A stretch of 64,000 nt of DNA from Acidihalobacter prosperus (lineage in GTDB: Bacteria > Pseudomonadota > Gammaproteobacteria > DSM-5130 > Acidihalobacteraceae). Of the stretch, positions 19,485 through 27,419 are shown in pieces. Numbering within the stretch: position 1 is the stretch's first letter; each line of letters opens with the position of its first letter. The notes under the pieces are model-generated. The model saw only the letters and a program-made list of their open reading frames with translations, was not told the origin of the DNA and searched no databases. The DNA is taken from assembly GCF_000754095.2 (NCBI RefSeq), contig NZ_JQSG02000006.1, forward strand, positions 995,501-1,059,500, written 5' to 3'. Position numbers and translations under genes: made by a program.

Positions 19485-20354
19485 ATGCGAACCGTGACCG
19501 TCGCGGCCACCCAGATGGCCTGCAGCGAAGACCGCGAGGCCAACATCGAGCGTGCCGAAGGCCTGATCCGCGAGGCCGCGGGCCGGGGCGCGCAGATCGT
19601 GCTCATCCAGGAACTGTTCGAGGGGCCGTACTTCTGCAAGGACCAGCTGCCGGAGCATTTCTCTTTGGCGCGGCCCGTTGCGGACAACCCGATGATCGCG
19701 CGCATGAGCGCGCTGGCCGCCGAGCTGGGCGTGGTGCTCCCGCTGTCCTTTTTCGAGCGTGCGGGCAATGCATTCTTCAATTCGCTGGCCATGGTCGACG
19801 CGGACGGGCGCGTGCTCGGGCGCTATCGCAAGTCGCACATTCCGGACGGACCCGGCTACCAGGAGAAGTTCTATTTCTCGCCCGGCGACACCGGGTTCAA
19901 GGTCTGGCAGACCCGCTACGGGGTGCTCGGCGTCGGCATCTGCTGGGATCAGTGGTTCCCCGAGGCCGCGCGCAGCATGGCGCTGATGGGCGCCGAACTC
20001 CTGCTCTATCCCACTGCCATCGGTTCCGAACCCCAGGAACCCGAACTCGACTCGCGCGACCACTGGCAACGCGTGATGCAGGGACACGCCGGCGCGAACA
20101 TCGTGCCGCTGATCGCCTCCAACCGCATCGGCGTCGAGCGCGGGCAGAGCTGCGAGCTGACCTTCTACGGCTCGTCCTTCATCGCCGACCACCTCGGCGC
20201 CAAGGTCGCCGAGGCCGGTCGTTCCGACCAGACCATTCTCACCGCCAGCTTCGATCTCGATGCCATCGGCGAGGCCCGCCGCGCCTGGGGCGTGTTCCGC
20301 GACCGCCGTCCGGAACTTTATGGCGCCTTGTGTACCTACGATGGTGGCTTATAG
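19485..20354 (+). CDS. aguB: N-carbamoylputrescine amidase
   Basis: AguB hydrolyses N-carbamoylputrescine to putrescine, CO2 and ammonia, the last step of the agmatine deiminase route. The 289-aa nitrilase-superfamily protein has the complete Glu-Lys-Cys triad: Glu43 in IQELFEGPYFC, Lys116 in YRKSHIPDG and Cys153 in GICWDQWFPE. AguB hallmarks are GPGYQEKFYFSPGDTGFKV and the length. The partner agmatine deiminase (aguA) is not in the window. The gene follows puuC by 84 bases, so it feeds putrescine into the neighbouring pathway. Confidence 0.92.
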   Translation: MRTVTVAATQMACSEDREANIERAEGLIREAAGRGAQIVLIQELFEGPYFCKDQLPEHFSLARPVADNPMIARMSALAAELGVVLPLSFFERAGNAFFNSLAMVDADGRVLGRYRKSHIPDGPGYQEKFYFSPGDTGFKVWQTRYGVLGVGICWDQWFPEAARSMALMGAELLLYPTAIGSEPQEPELDSRDHWQRVMQGHAGANIVPLIASNRIGVERGQSCELTFYGSSFIADHLGAKVAEAGRSDQTILTASFDLDAIGEARRAWGVFRDRRPELYGALCTYDGGL

Positions 20355-20383
20355 GCAGCGAGCCACCCGGGCAAGCCTGATCC

Positions 20384-20956
20384 TCAAAGCAGGTAGGGAA
20401 GGAACATGTTTGTGCGTTGTTTATAAGTCGGATATTGATCTGGGAACTGCTGGACCATGAATTCTTCTTCGCGGCGGGCGCTGAAGAAAAAATAGGTGCC
20501 GAAAACCATCAGAAGAATTAACCAGACGACACTTTCGCTGATGGCAGTGCCCAACATGGCAAGCAGGATGCCTGTGTATATCGGGTGGCGGGTCAACGCA
20601 TACGGCCCGCTCGTCACAAGTTCCGGTTCGGCCTTGCGCGCCATGGGCATGCCCCAATTCCGCCCGAGATGAATGCGTGCCCAGACGGCAAAGCCGATCC
20701 CCGGCATAACCATCGCCAGCCCGACGAGCCCCATCGCCCGGCTATGTTCGGCATACATGTGCTCAGCCTGAAACCACTGCGACGTTGGGATGAACAGGGT
20801 GGCGGTCAGAATGCCGAGCGCGAGGAGCGCATGGGTCGACAGGCGTTGCCAGCGGTCTTTTCCGGCCTTGCGGATGGCCGGCTTGACGCCTACAGCGGAA
20901 ATAGACCAATAGATCATAAATGCGATCCATATTGCGCCAATCGTATGGTTGTACAT
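20384..20956 (-). CDS. ICMT/PEMT-type membrane methyltransferase
   Basis: A 190-aa integral membrane protein with about five hydrophobic segments. The C-terminal half contains the isoprenylcysteine/phospholipid methyltransferase signature TSGPYALTRHPIYTGILLA followed by RREEEFMVQQFPDQYPTY. Bacterial members methylate unknown lipids or small molecules. It converges with aguB and has no functional link to the polyamine genes that I can see. The AT-rich patch begins just beyond its start. Confidence 0.85.
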   Translation of the reverse strand: MYNHTIGAIWIAFMIYWSISAVGVKPAIRKAGKDRWQRLSTHALLALGILTATLFIPTSQWFQAEHMYAEHSRAMGLVGLAMVMPGIGFAVWARIHLGRNWGMPMARKAEPELVTSGPYALTRHPIYTGILLAMLGTAISESVVWLILLMVFGTYFFFSARREEEFMVQQFPDQYPTYKQRTNMFLPYLL

Positions 20957-21565
20957 GGCCGTTTGGTCCGAATAAGGGCGAAGGGCTTACTGATTACTGG
21001 TTTCTCTTCGATCTGGTGGTCTGATGCTAACCAGGCAACAACCTAATTGGAACATGCCTGCACCTAGGTTGGAGCCAAGCCGTGCCCTGAGTTGCCAGTT
21101 GTTCGATTCCCCGGGCAGTCCAGTGCGTCACTCTTTCTTTTCTGATAAGACGATCCTAAGAACCTAGACGTGGTGACTGAGCGTTGTTGCACTGTTTGGA
21201 TGCCGTTCGGACTGAGGGGCGAGGTCATTTCAGTCAGTGATTCACGAGCGGATGCGCTGAATTGTCTTCTCTGTGTCTTGTCCGTGGTTCGGCAAGTGTC
21301 TGTTTTGTTTTTGTTTCTAAAGTGACGGGGTGTGGATGGTCGTTGTTATGATGATTGGTGATATTAATAATAAATAATTATTAGTGTGATTTTTGCATGT
21401 TATTCCGTGTGTGTGGGTTGTGGATGCTGTGTCATTTCACCTAGAGAAGTACGGCGCCTGGTCTTGTATGCGTATCGCTTCAATAAAGAATCGTGAGTTA
21501 TGTAAATTTGAGGGTTCTATTAGCGAAATATGCCGCTTTAATCTTGTCTTAATGAGGTCTTGGTT
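20957..21565. other. 609-bp gene-free, increasingly AT-rich stretch
   Basis: No convincing gene is seen on either strand. Base composition shifts from the GC-rich background to AT-rich sequence, strongest around 21290-21400 where there are runs such as TTAATAATAAATAATTATTAG. A string at 21108-21120 resembles part of a tRNA T-loop but no tRNA folds around it. This is the left part of the foreign-looking patch that ends near 22360. Confidence 0.6.
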
Positions 21566-22141
21566 ATGGAAAAATCTTTGAAGCCTAATGTCGGAGTGAT
21601 CTTGACCGCAAGTGACGATGGTTACGTGTGGGTCAGTAACAATATTGTCGTTCCCTTGCGCGCAAAGATCATGAGTAGTGAAGTCGGTGTTTTCGAGAAA
21701 ACATATGCACATTACAGGGGGCAGTTATCAGGTTTGTATTTGGCGCTGGCGTTGCTGTTTCCTATGGTTATATCCAGCCGTATTGTTCGTTTGATCGGGC
21801 ATGGTTTTTATGCGGATTTTGTTTTGTTGGTATTTTGGCTCGCTTTTGCCGACTTGGTATGTAGGGCGGTGGTTCTGCTGGTTGCGTGCGGGAAAATGAG
21901 TGTGGGCTGGGTCAATCCTTTTCAAACTTCGGTCGAGTTTGTTGGGTATGATGTGGTTGGTCTTATGTTGTTTCCGTTCTTGTTGTTATCTGAGATTTCT
22001 TTGATAAATATATTTTTTTCGTATCGACACGACCCATTGGGATATGGGTTGTTGTCTGTTGTCTTTGTGGTGCTTTCCCAGGCGCTGATGATGTCTGCTA
22101 TTGATGTGATTGCGGTATATAAAGCTAGATTTGGATCATAA
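21566..22141 (+). CDS. Unknown four-helix membrane protein
   Basis: I do not recognise this 191-aa protein. It has a soluble N-terminus of about 50 residues (ILTASDDGYVWVSNNIVVPL) and four predicted transmembrane segments at about 54-74, 83-111, 124-150 and 158-185. The ATG at 21566 is chosen because GAGG precedes it by 8 bases; a TTG lies two codons upstream. Codon use is AT-rich, unlike both neighbours, which suggests recent acquisition. There is no partner gene in the patch, so an operon context gives no clue. Confidence 0.65.
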   Translation: MEKSLKPNVGVILTASDDGYVWVSNNIVVPLRAKIMSSEVGVFEKTYAHYRGQLSGLYLALALLFPMVISSRIVRLIGHGFYADFVLLVFWLAFADLVCRAVVLLVACGKMSVGWVNPFQTSVEFVGYDVVGLMLFPFLLLSEISLINIFFSYRHDPLGYGLLSVVFVVLSQALMMSAIDVIAVYKARFGS

Positions 22142-22310
22142 ATCTCGCACTCTGTCATTGTTGTGTGCGTGAAAAACAATCCGGGTATGCATGCTGTCCG
22201 GCTATTGCATGAACGGGTTTTTGCCGGTTGGGATGGCAGAGCGACCTGGGCGAGACGCTATCGGTGTGATGGCGCTAGAAACCGAAAGCCGATTTGCATC
22301 GGCTGGATAC

Positions 22311-22341
22311 TTCAGGATTCAGGATTCAGGATTCAGGATTC
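22311..22341. repeat. 7-bp tandem repeat, about 4.4 copies
   Basis: Four perfect head-to-tail copies of TTCAGGA followed by TTC lie 20 bases beyond the puuB stop, at the right end of the AT-rich patch. Such short tandem repeats can change copy number by slippage. No gene lies in 22142-22360. Confidence 0.9.
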
Positions 22342-22360
22342 GCAAAGCATCAAGGTGCTA

Positions 22361-23644
22361 TCAGGGTAACGCATCCCTGATGCGAGCCCAGGTCATGGCT
22401 GCGACCAGGGCGGGGGTGCGGAACCATTCGCCGCCGGGGAAAGGCATGTGCGGGATGCGGGTGAACACGTCGAAGCGTTCCTCGCGACCGGCGACGACCT
22501 CGGCCATGAGCTGGCCGGCCAGACCGGTGAGGGCGATGCCGTGGCCGGAGAAGCCCTGGGCGAAATACACGTTGTCGGCAAGGCGGCCGAAGTGCGGTGC
22601 GCGGTTGTGGGTGATGGCGACGTAGCCGCCCCAGGCGTAGTCGATGCCGACGTCTGCGAGCTCGGGAAATACCTTGACCATGCGTGCGCGGATCGAGCGG
22701 CGAATGCTCAGCGGTTCGATGCGCGAGTAGGACACGCGGCCGCCGAAGAGCAGGCGATGGTCGGCCGAGAGACGGAAATAGTCGAGCACGAAGTTCATGT
22801 CGGCAACCGCGGCGTTGGTAGGCAGCAGCCTGCGGGCGCGCGCTTCGCCGAGCGGTTCGGTGGCGACGATATAGGTGCCTACCGGCATAATGCGCCGACG
22901 CAGCGAAGGTGCGAGCAGGTCGATGTAGGCATTGGCGGCGACGATGACGTGGCGCGCATGGATGGCGCCCCCGGGCGTGTGCACGGTGACGGTGCTGCCG
23001 TGGTCGATGCGCAGGGCGGGGGTTTCCTCGAATAGCTGCGCGCCGGCCTTGTGCGCGGCGTCGGCGAGGCCGAGGGTGTAGTTGAGCGGATGGATATGGC
23101 CGCTGTGCGGGTCGTAGAGCCCGCTGGTGTAGACCGGGCTGCCGACCTGGGCCAGCAGGGGCTCGCCGCGAAGGATTTCGAGCCCGCTGTAGCCGTACAC
23201 GCCTTCGAGTTCCTCGCGCCATTGCTCGAGTTCGCGGTCGTGGCGCGGCTTGAGGCCGACGTGCAGATGCCCCGATGCGGCGTCGCAGGGGATGGCGTGG
23301 CGCGCGACGCGTTCGTCGAGCAGTTGCATGGCCTCCACGGACATGTCCCACAGCCGCTTGGCGTCGTCTGGCCCCACGAGCCGGCGCAGCTTGCCCATGT
23401 CGCAGGCGAAGCCGGCGATCTTCTGGCCACCGCTGCGTCCGGATGCGCCCCAGCCGACGCGCTGTGAATCGATCAGCGCGACCCGGTAGCCGCGCTCGGC
23501 AAGGTGCAGCGCGGCCGAGCTGCCGGTGATGCCGGCGCCGATCACGCAGACGTCGACGTCGAGGTTTTCCGCGAGCGCGGGGAAGTCGAGTGCGTAGCGT
23601 TTCGTGGCGGCGTAATAGGAGTCGGCGTGTGCGGCCCGATTCAT
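22361..23644 (-). CDS. puuB: Gamma-glutamylputrescine oxidase
   Basis: PuuB is an FAD oxidase that oxidises gamma-glutamylputrescine to gamma-glutamyl-aminobutyraldehyde, ammonia and hydrogen peroxide. The 427-aa length equals the E. coli family. The N-terminal dinucleotide fold reads CVIGAGITGSSAALHLAERG, followed by GWGASGRSGGQ, and the C-terminal FAD motif is FAQGFSGHGIALTGLAGQ. The frame stays open upstream, but the ATG at 23644, 16 bases after the spuI stop, is the natural start. Co-transcribed with spuI, which supplies its substrate. Confidence 0.92.
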   Translation of the reverse strand: MNRAAHADSYYAATKRYALDFPALAENLDVDVCVIGAGITGSSAALHLAERGYRVALIDSQRVGWGASGRSGGQKIAGFACDMGKLRRLVGPDDAKRLWDMSVEAMQLLDERVARHAIPCDAASGHLHVGLKPRHDRELEQWREELEGVYGYSGLEILRGEPLLAQVGSPVYTSGLYDPHSGHIHPLNYTLGLADAAHKAGAQLFEETPALRIDHGSTVTVHTPGGAIHARHVIVAANAYIDLLAPSLRRRIMPVGTYIVATEPLGEARARRLLPTNAAVADMNFVLDYFRLSADHRLLFGGRVSYSRIEPLSIRRSIRARMVKVFPELADVGIDYAWGGYVAITHNRAPHFGRLADNVYFAQGFSGHGIALTGLAGQLMAEVVAGREERFDVFTRIPHMPFPGGEWFRTPALVAAMTWARIRDALP

Positions 23645-23660
23645 GCGTGGCTCCGGTCTT

Positions 23661-25043
23661 CTAGACGGTATGCAGGTACCAGGCGTATTCCAGGGAGGAA
23701 ATGTGGTGGCGGAATTTGGCGCGCTCGGTGTGTTTGTTGGCCAGGTAGACACGCAGGAAATCGCTGCCGAGATAGCCGGGGAGGATCGCGGCCGCGTCCA
23801 GTGCGCGCAGCGCGTCCAGCCAGGTGATCGGCAGCGCCGGTGCCAGCTGGGCGTAGGCGTTGCCTTCGATGGGGGCGCCGGGGTCGCATCGGTGCGTGAG
23901 GCCGTGGTGGATGCCGGCAAGTACCATTGCCGTGAGCAGGTAGGGGTTGGCGTCGGCGCCGGCCACCCGGTGTTCGAGCCGGCGCGCATGATCAGGGCCG
24001 GCGGGGATGCGCAGTGCCGTGGTGCGATTGTTGTAGGCCCAGGCCGGCGACAGCGGCACGAAGGTGTCTTCGCGGAAACGGCGGAACGAATTGGCATTGG
24101 GCGCGCACAGGGCCATTGATTCGGGCATGGTTTCGATCAGGCCGCCGAGCGCGTGGCGTAGCAGCGGGCTGCCGAGCGCGTCGCCGTTGCCGAAGACGTT
24201 GTGCCCGTCGGCGTCGAGCAGGCTGACGTGGATATGCGTACCGCTGCCCGGCAGGTCGGCGTAGGGCTTGGCCATGAAGGTGGCATACATGCCGTGGCGC
24301 TGGGCCACGCTGCGCACCACACGTTTGAGCAGAACGGCGTGATCGCAGGCCGCGAGCGGGTCGCTCTGATGCCGCAGATTGATTTCGTATTGCCCGGGAG
24401 CGTATTCGGCGACCGCCGTGTCGGCCGGGATGCCCTGCGTCAGGCAGGCTGCGTCGACTTCTTCGAGGAAAGCGCCGTAATCGTCGAGTTCGGCGATGCC
24501 GTAGACCTGTGTCTTGTGTTCGCGTTCGCCGCTGACCGGCGAAATCGGCGGCTGCGGGCCGCCGTCCGGCGCGCGGGCGCGGTCGATCAGGTAAAACTCG
24601 AGCTCCACCGCTACCACGGGCGTCAGGCCGAGGTCCTTGCGGAAGCGCGCCAGCATGTCTGCCAGCCGGTGGCGAGGGTCGGCGAAATAGGGAGCGCCAT
24701 GCTCGTCGTACATGGTGAGCAGCAGCTGCGCCGTGGGACGCGCGTGCCAGGGAGTGCGACGCAACGTGCCGGGGATGGGATGGCAGATCTGATCGGCATC
24801 GCCGATCTCGAAGCCCAGCCCGGTTTCCTCGGCGGTGTCGCCGGTGATGTCGGCGGCGAATACGGAACCGGGCAGGTTGACGCCGTCGGCATATATTTTG
24901 GGCAGGGACTGCACGGAAACGCGTTTGCCGCGCAGAATGCCGTTGACGTCGGAGACAATCAGGTCGACCGCCACGACATCCGGGTGGGCCTGCAGGAAGG
25001 CGGCAAGCTCAGGGTGCTTGTGCGGGGTGTCGTGCGCAGACAT
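23661..25043 (-). CDS. spuI: Gamma-glutamylputrescine synthetase (GS family)
   Basis: This glutamine-synthetase-family ligase joins glutamate to putrescine using ATP (PuuA/SpuI reaction). The 460-aa protein has the GS beta-grasp and catalytic domains with VAVELEFYLID, EYAPGQYEINLRH, GSGTHIHVSL and RLEHRVAGADANPYL. The absent adenylylation loop and the replaced ammonia site are typical of PuuA-type enzymes. It is divergent from puuD-spuB-spuC, matching Pseudomonas spuI versus spuABC. A paralogue (spuB) is at 26031-27380. Confidence 0.88.
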   Translation of the reverse strand: MSAHDTPHKHPELAAFLQAHPDVVAVDLIVSDVNGILRGKRVSVQSLPKIYADGVNLPGSVFAADITGDTAEETGLGFEIGDADQICHPIPGTLRRTPWHARPTAQLLLTMYDEHGAPYFADPRHRLADMLARFRKDLGLTPVVAVELEFYLIDRARAPDGGPQPPISPVSGEREHKTQVYGIAELDDYGAFLEEVDAACLTQGIPADTAVAEYAPGQYEINLRHQSDPLAACDHAVLLKRVVRSVAQRHGMYATFMAKPYADLPGSGTHIHVSLLDADGHNVFGNGDALGSPLLRHALGGLIETMPESMALCAPNANSFRRFREDTFVPLSPAWAYNNRTTALRIPAGPDHARRLEHRVAGADANPYLLTAMVLAGIHHGLTHRCDPGAPIEGNAYAQLAPALPITWLDALRALDAAAILPGYLGSDFLRVYLANKHTERAKFRHHISSLEYAWYLHTV

Positions 25044-25237
25044 GGTTGAGGAGCCCTGATTGTTTAATATCCTTATAGTCTTGGTCTCCGTGGGGCTTGT
25101 CAAGCAAGGTGTGGTCGGTTGCATGCAGGGCCGGCGAGGAGTCGTTGAAATACGGTATTCCCTGTTGTTGAACCACATGTCATGCAAGCGTTCGCGCCGT
25201 TGCGAGGGCTGCTTGTTTCGCCTTCGAGGCGGTGATA

Positions 25238-25255
25238 TGTTTAAAAAACTTAACA
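25238..25255. promoter_or_regulatory. Candidate PuuR-type operator before puuD
   Basis: The site reads TGTTTA-AAAAAC-TTAACA and ends 12 bases before the puuD ATG, a position where a repressor would block transcription or translation start. It matches the site at 17187-17204 in both half-sites. A degenerate copy (TGTTTA-N6-TTATAG) lies at 25061-25078 just before spuI. Confidence 0.6.
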
Positions 25256-25267
25256 ACGGTAGCCCGA

Positions 25268-26026
25268 ATGACTGATCGCAAGCCCCTGATCGCCATTCCC
25301 GCCGATGCACGCATGCTGGGGGCGCATCTGTTCCATGCGGCGGCGGAGAAATATCTGCGGGCGGTGACCGAGGTCGTGCAGGGCGTGCCCGTCATCATTC
25401 CTGCGATGGCGCAATGGCTGTCCTGCGACGACGTGCTCGATCGCGTGGACGGCATTCTGCTGCCTGGCAGCCCCTCCAACATCGAACCCCATCATTACAA
25501 CGGTTCGCCCAGCGCGGAGGGTACCTTGCATGATCCGGCACGCGATGCGCTCAGCCTGCCGCTGATCCAGGCCGCACTGGCGCGCGGCACTCCGCTGTTT
25601 GCCATCTGCAGAGGCCTACAGGAAATGAACGTGGCGCTGGGCGGGAGTCTGCACCAGCGGGTGCATGAGCTGCCGGGCATGCAGGATCACCGCGAGGATC
25701 CCGAGCAGCCGCTGGACATCCAGTACGGTCCGGCACACGAGGTGGAAATCGCGCCCGGCGGCCTGCTGGCCGATCTGCTCGACCAGCCGCGGATACTGGT
25801 CAATTCGCTGCATTGGCAGGGCATCAACCGTCTGGCGCCCGGCGCGCGCGCCGAGGCGGTGGCCGACGACGGTCTGGTGGAGGCCTTCGCGGTGCCGAGT
25901 GCACCCGGCTTCAATCTCGCGGTACAGTGGCATCCCGAATGGAATGCGACCGCCAACCCGGTTTCGACGAAGCTGTTCGAAACCTTCGGCGACGCATGCC
26001 GTGCCCGCATGCGCTCGGGAGCGTGA
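25268..26026 (+). CDS. puuD: Gamma-glutamyl-GABA hydrolase
   Basis: PuuD (SpuA) hydrolyses gamma-glutamyl-GABA to glutamate and GABA. The 252-aa class I glutamine-amidotransferase-like protein has the nucleophile in FAICRGLQEMNVALGG and the His-Glu pair in VQWHPEW. ILLPGSPSNIEPHHY is a family signature. Start ATG 25268 gives the E. coli-like length; a GTG 12 codons upstream would run through the operator and is rejected. It is the first gene of the rightward operon, 4 bases before spuB. Confidence 0.92.
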   Translation: MTDRKPLIAIPADARMLGAHLFHAAAEKYLRAVTEVVQGVPVIIPAMAQWLSCDDVLDRVDGILLPGSPSNIEPHHYNGSPSAEGTLHDPARDALSLPLIQAALARGTPLFAICRGLQEMNVALGGSLHQRVHELPGMQDHREDPEQPLDIQYGPAHEVEIAPGGLLADLLDQPRILVNSLHWQGINRLAPGARAEAVADDGLVEAFAVPSAPGFNLAVQWHPEWNATANPVSTKLFETFGDACRARMRSGA

Positions 26027-26030
26027 CGCG

Positions 26031-27380
26031 ATGAACCAGCAGGATATGGATTACATCAACGGCTGGTTTGCGGAACGGCGCATCACCGAAGTCGAATGCC
26101 TGGTGCCGGACATGACCGGCAACGCCCGCGGCAAGATCATCCCGGCCAGCAAGTTCTGCAAGGAGCTGGGCCTGCGCCTGCCCGAGCAGCTGTTCATCCA
26201 GACCGTGACCGGCGACTGGCCGGACGACGAGAACATCGTCGACCCGCGCGAGATCGACATGGTCCTCAAGCCCGACACCAACACGCTGCGCCTGGTGCCC
26301 TGGACGGCCGATCCGACGGCGCAGATCATCCACGACTGCTTCCTGCGCGACGGCTCGCCGGTGGACATCGCGCCGCGCGAGGTGCTCAAGCGCGTGCTCG
26401 CGCAGTACGAGCAGCGCGGCTGGCGACCGGTGGTCGCCCCCGAGCTGGAATTCTTTCTGGTCAAGCGCAACACCGATCCGGACTATCCCTTGGAGCCGCC
26501 GATCGGCCGATCCGGGCGCCCGGAACGCGCGCGCCAGTCCTACGGCATCGACGCGGTCAACGAGTTCGATCCGCTGTTCGAGGATATCTACGACTACTGC
26601 GAATCGCAGGAACTGGACATCGACACCCTGATCCACGAGTCCGGCGCGGCGCAGATGGAGATCAACTTCCTGCACGGCGAGGCGCTGTCGCTGGCCGACC
26701 AGGTGTTCCTGTTCAAGCGCACCGTGCGCGAGGCGGCGATGCGCCACGACATGTATGCGACCTTCATGGCCAAGCCGCTGGAGAACGAACCCGGCAGCGC
26801 CATGCATATTCACCAGAGCGTGGTCGACGCGGCCACCGGCAAGAACCTGTTTGCCGACGAGAACGGCGCCATGAGCGAATATTTCCGCCACTTTATCGGC
26901 GGCCTGCAGCGCTACCTGCCGGCGGCGATGTCCTTCTTCGCGCCGAACGTCAATTCCTACCGCCGCATCGCCCGCCACGAGTCGGCGCCGATCAACGCCG
27001 ACTGGGGCATGGACAACCGCACCGTCGGCCTGCGCGTGCCCTTCGCGCCGGCCCATGCCATGCGCGTGGAGAACCGTGTGGCCGGCGCCGACGCCAATCC
27101 CTATCTCGCGCTGGCCGCGACCCTGGCCTGCGGCCTGCTCGGCTGCATCGAGCGCATCGAGCCGCGCGCGGAGCAGAAGGCGAGCGCCTACGAGCTGCCG
27201 TTCGGGCTGCCGCGCAGCCTGGAGGAATCCCTGCGCAACCTCGACGAATGCGCGCCGCTGCAGGATCTGCTCGGCGAGCGCTTCGTGCGCGTCTACGGGG
27301 CGATCAAGCGCAAGGAATACGAAACCTTCTTTCGAGTGATCAGCTCCTGGGAGCGCGAGTTCCTGCTGCTCTCGGTCTGA
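26031..27380 (+). CDS. spuB: GS-family gamma-glutamylpolyamine synthetase
   Basis: A second PuuA-like glutamine-synthetase-family ligase (449 aa). Motifs include VVAPELEFFLVKRN, HESGAAQMEINFLHG, GSAMHIHQSV and RVENRVAGADANPYLAL. It is clearly diverged from spuI, so the two probably differ in amine preference (putrescine, cadaverine, diaminopropane or spermidine). It follows puuD by 4 bases and precedes spuC by 39, the order found in Pseudomonas spuABC. Confidence 0.88.
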   Translation: MNQQDMDYINGWFAERRITEVECLVPDMTGNARGKIIPASKFCKELGLRLPEQLFIQTVTGDWPDDENIVDPREIDMVLKPDTNTLRLVPWTADPTAQIIHDCFLRDGSPVDIAPREVLKRVLAQYEQRGWRPVVAPELEFFLVKRNTDPDYPLEPPIGRSGRPERARQSYGIDAVNEFDPLFEDIYDYCESQELDIDTLIHESGAAQMEINFLHGEALSLADQVFLFKRTVREAAMRHDMYATFMAKPLENEPGSAMHIHQSVVDAATGKNLFADENGAMSEYFRHFIGGLQRYLPAAMSFFAPNVNSYRRIARHESAPINADWGMDNRTVGLRVPFAPAHAMRVENRVAGADANPYLALAATLACGLLGCIERIEPRAEQKASAYELPFGLPRSLEESLRNLDECAPLQDLLGERFVRVYGAIKRKEYETFFRVISSWEREFLLLSV

Positions 27381-27419
27381 CGCCGCCCACTCGAACACGA
27401 CCTCACGGAGATCCGTCCC

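Noticed and set aside
21100-21130. tRNA-like T-loop string (GTTCGATTCC) in the AT-rich patch
   Set aside because: The flanking bases do not form a T-stem, and no acceptor, D or anticodon arms can be built around it.
21393-21581. 62-codon open frame before the orphan membrane protein
   Set aside because: No convincing ribosome site, no recognisable domain, and it overlaps the better-supported gene start at 21566.
25061-25078. Third operator copy before spuI
   Set aside because: Only the TGTTTA half and part of the other half match (TTATAG for TTAACA); it may be a weak site but is not counted as a full copy.
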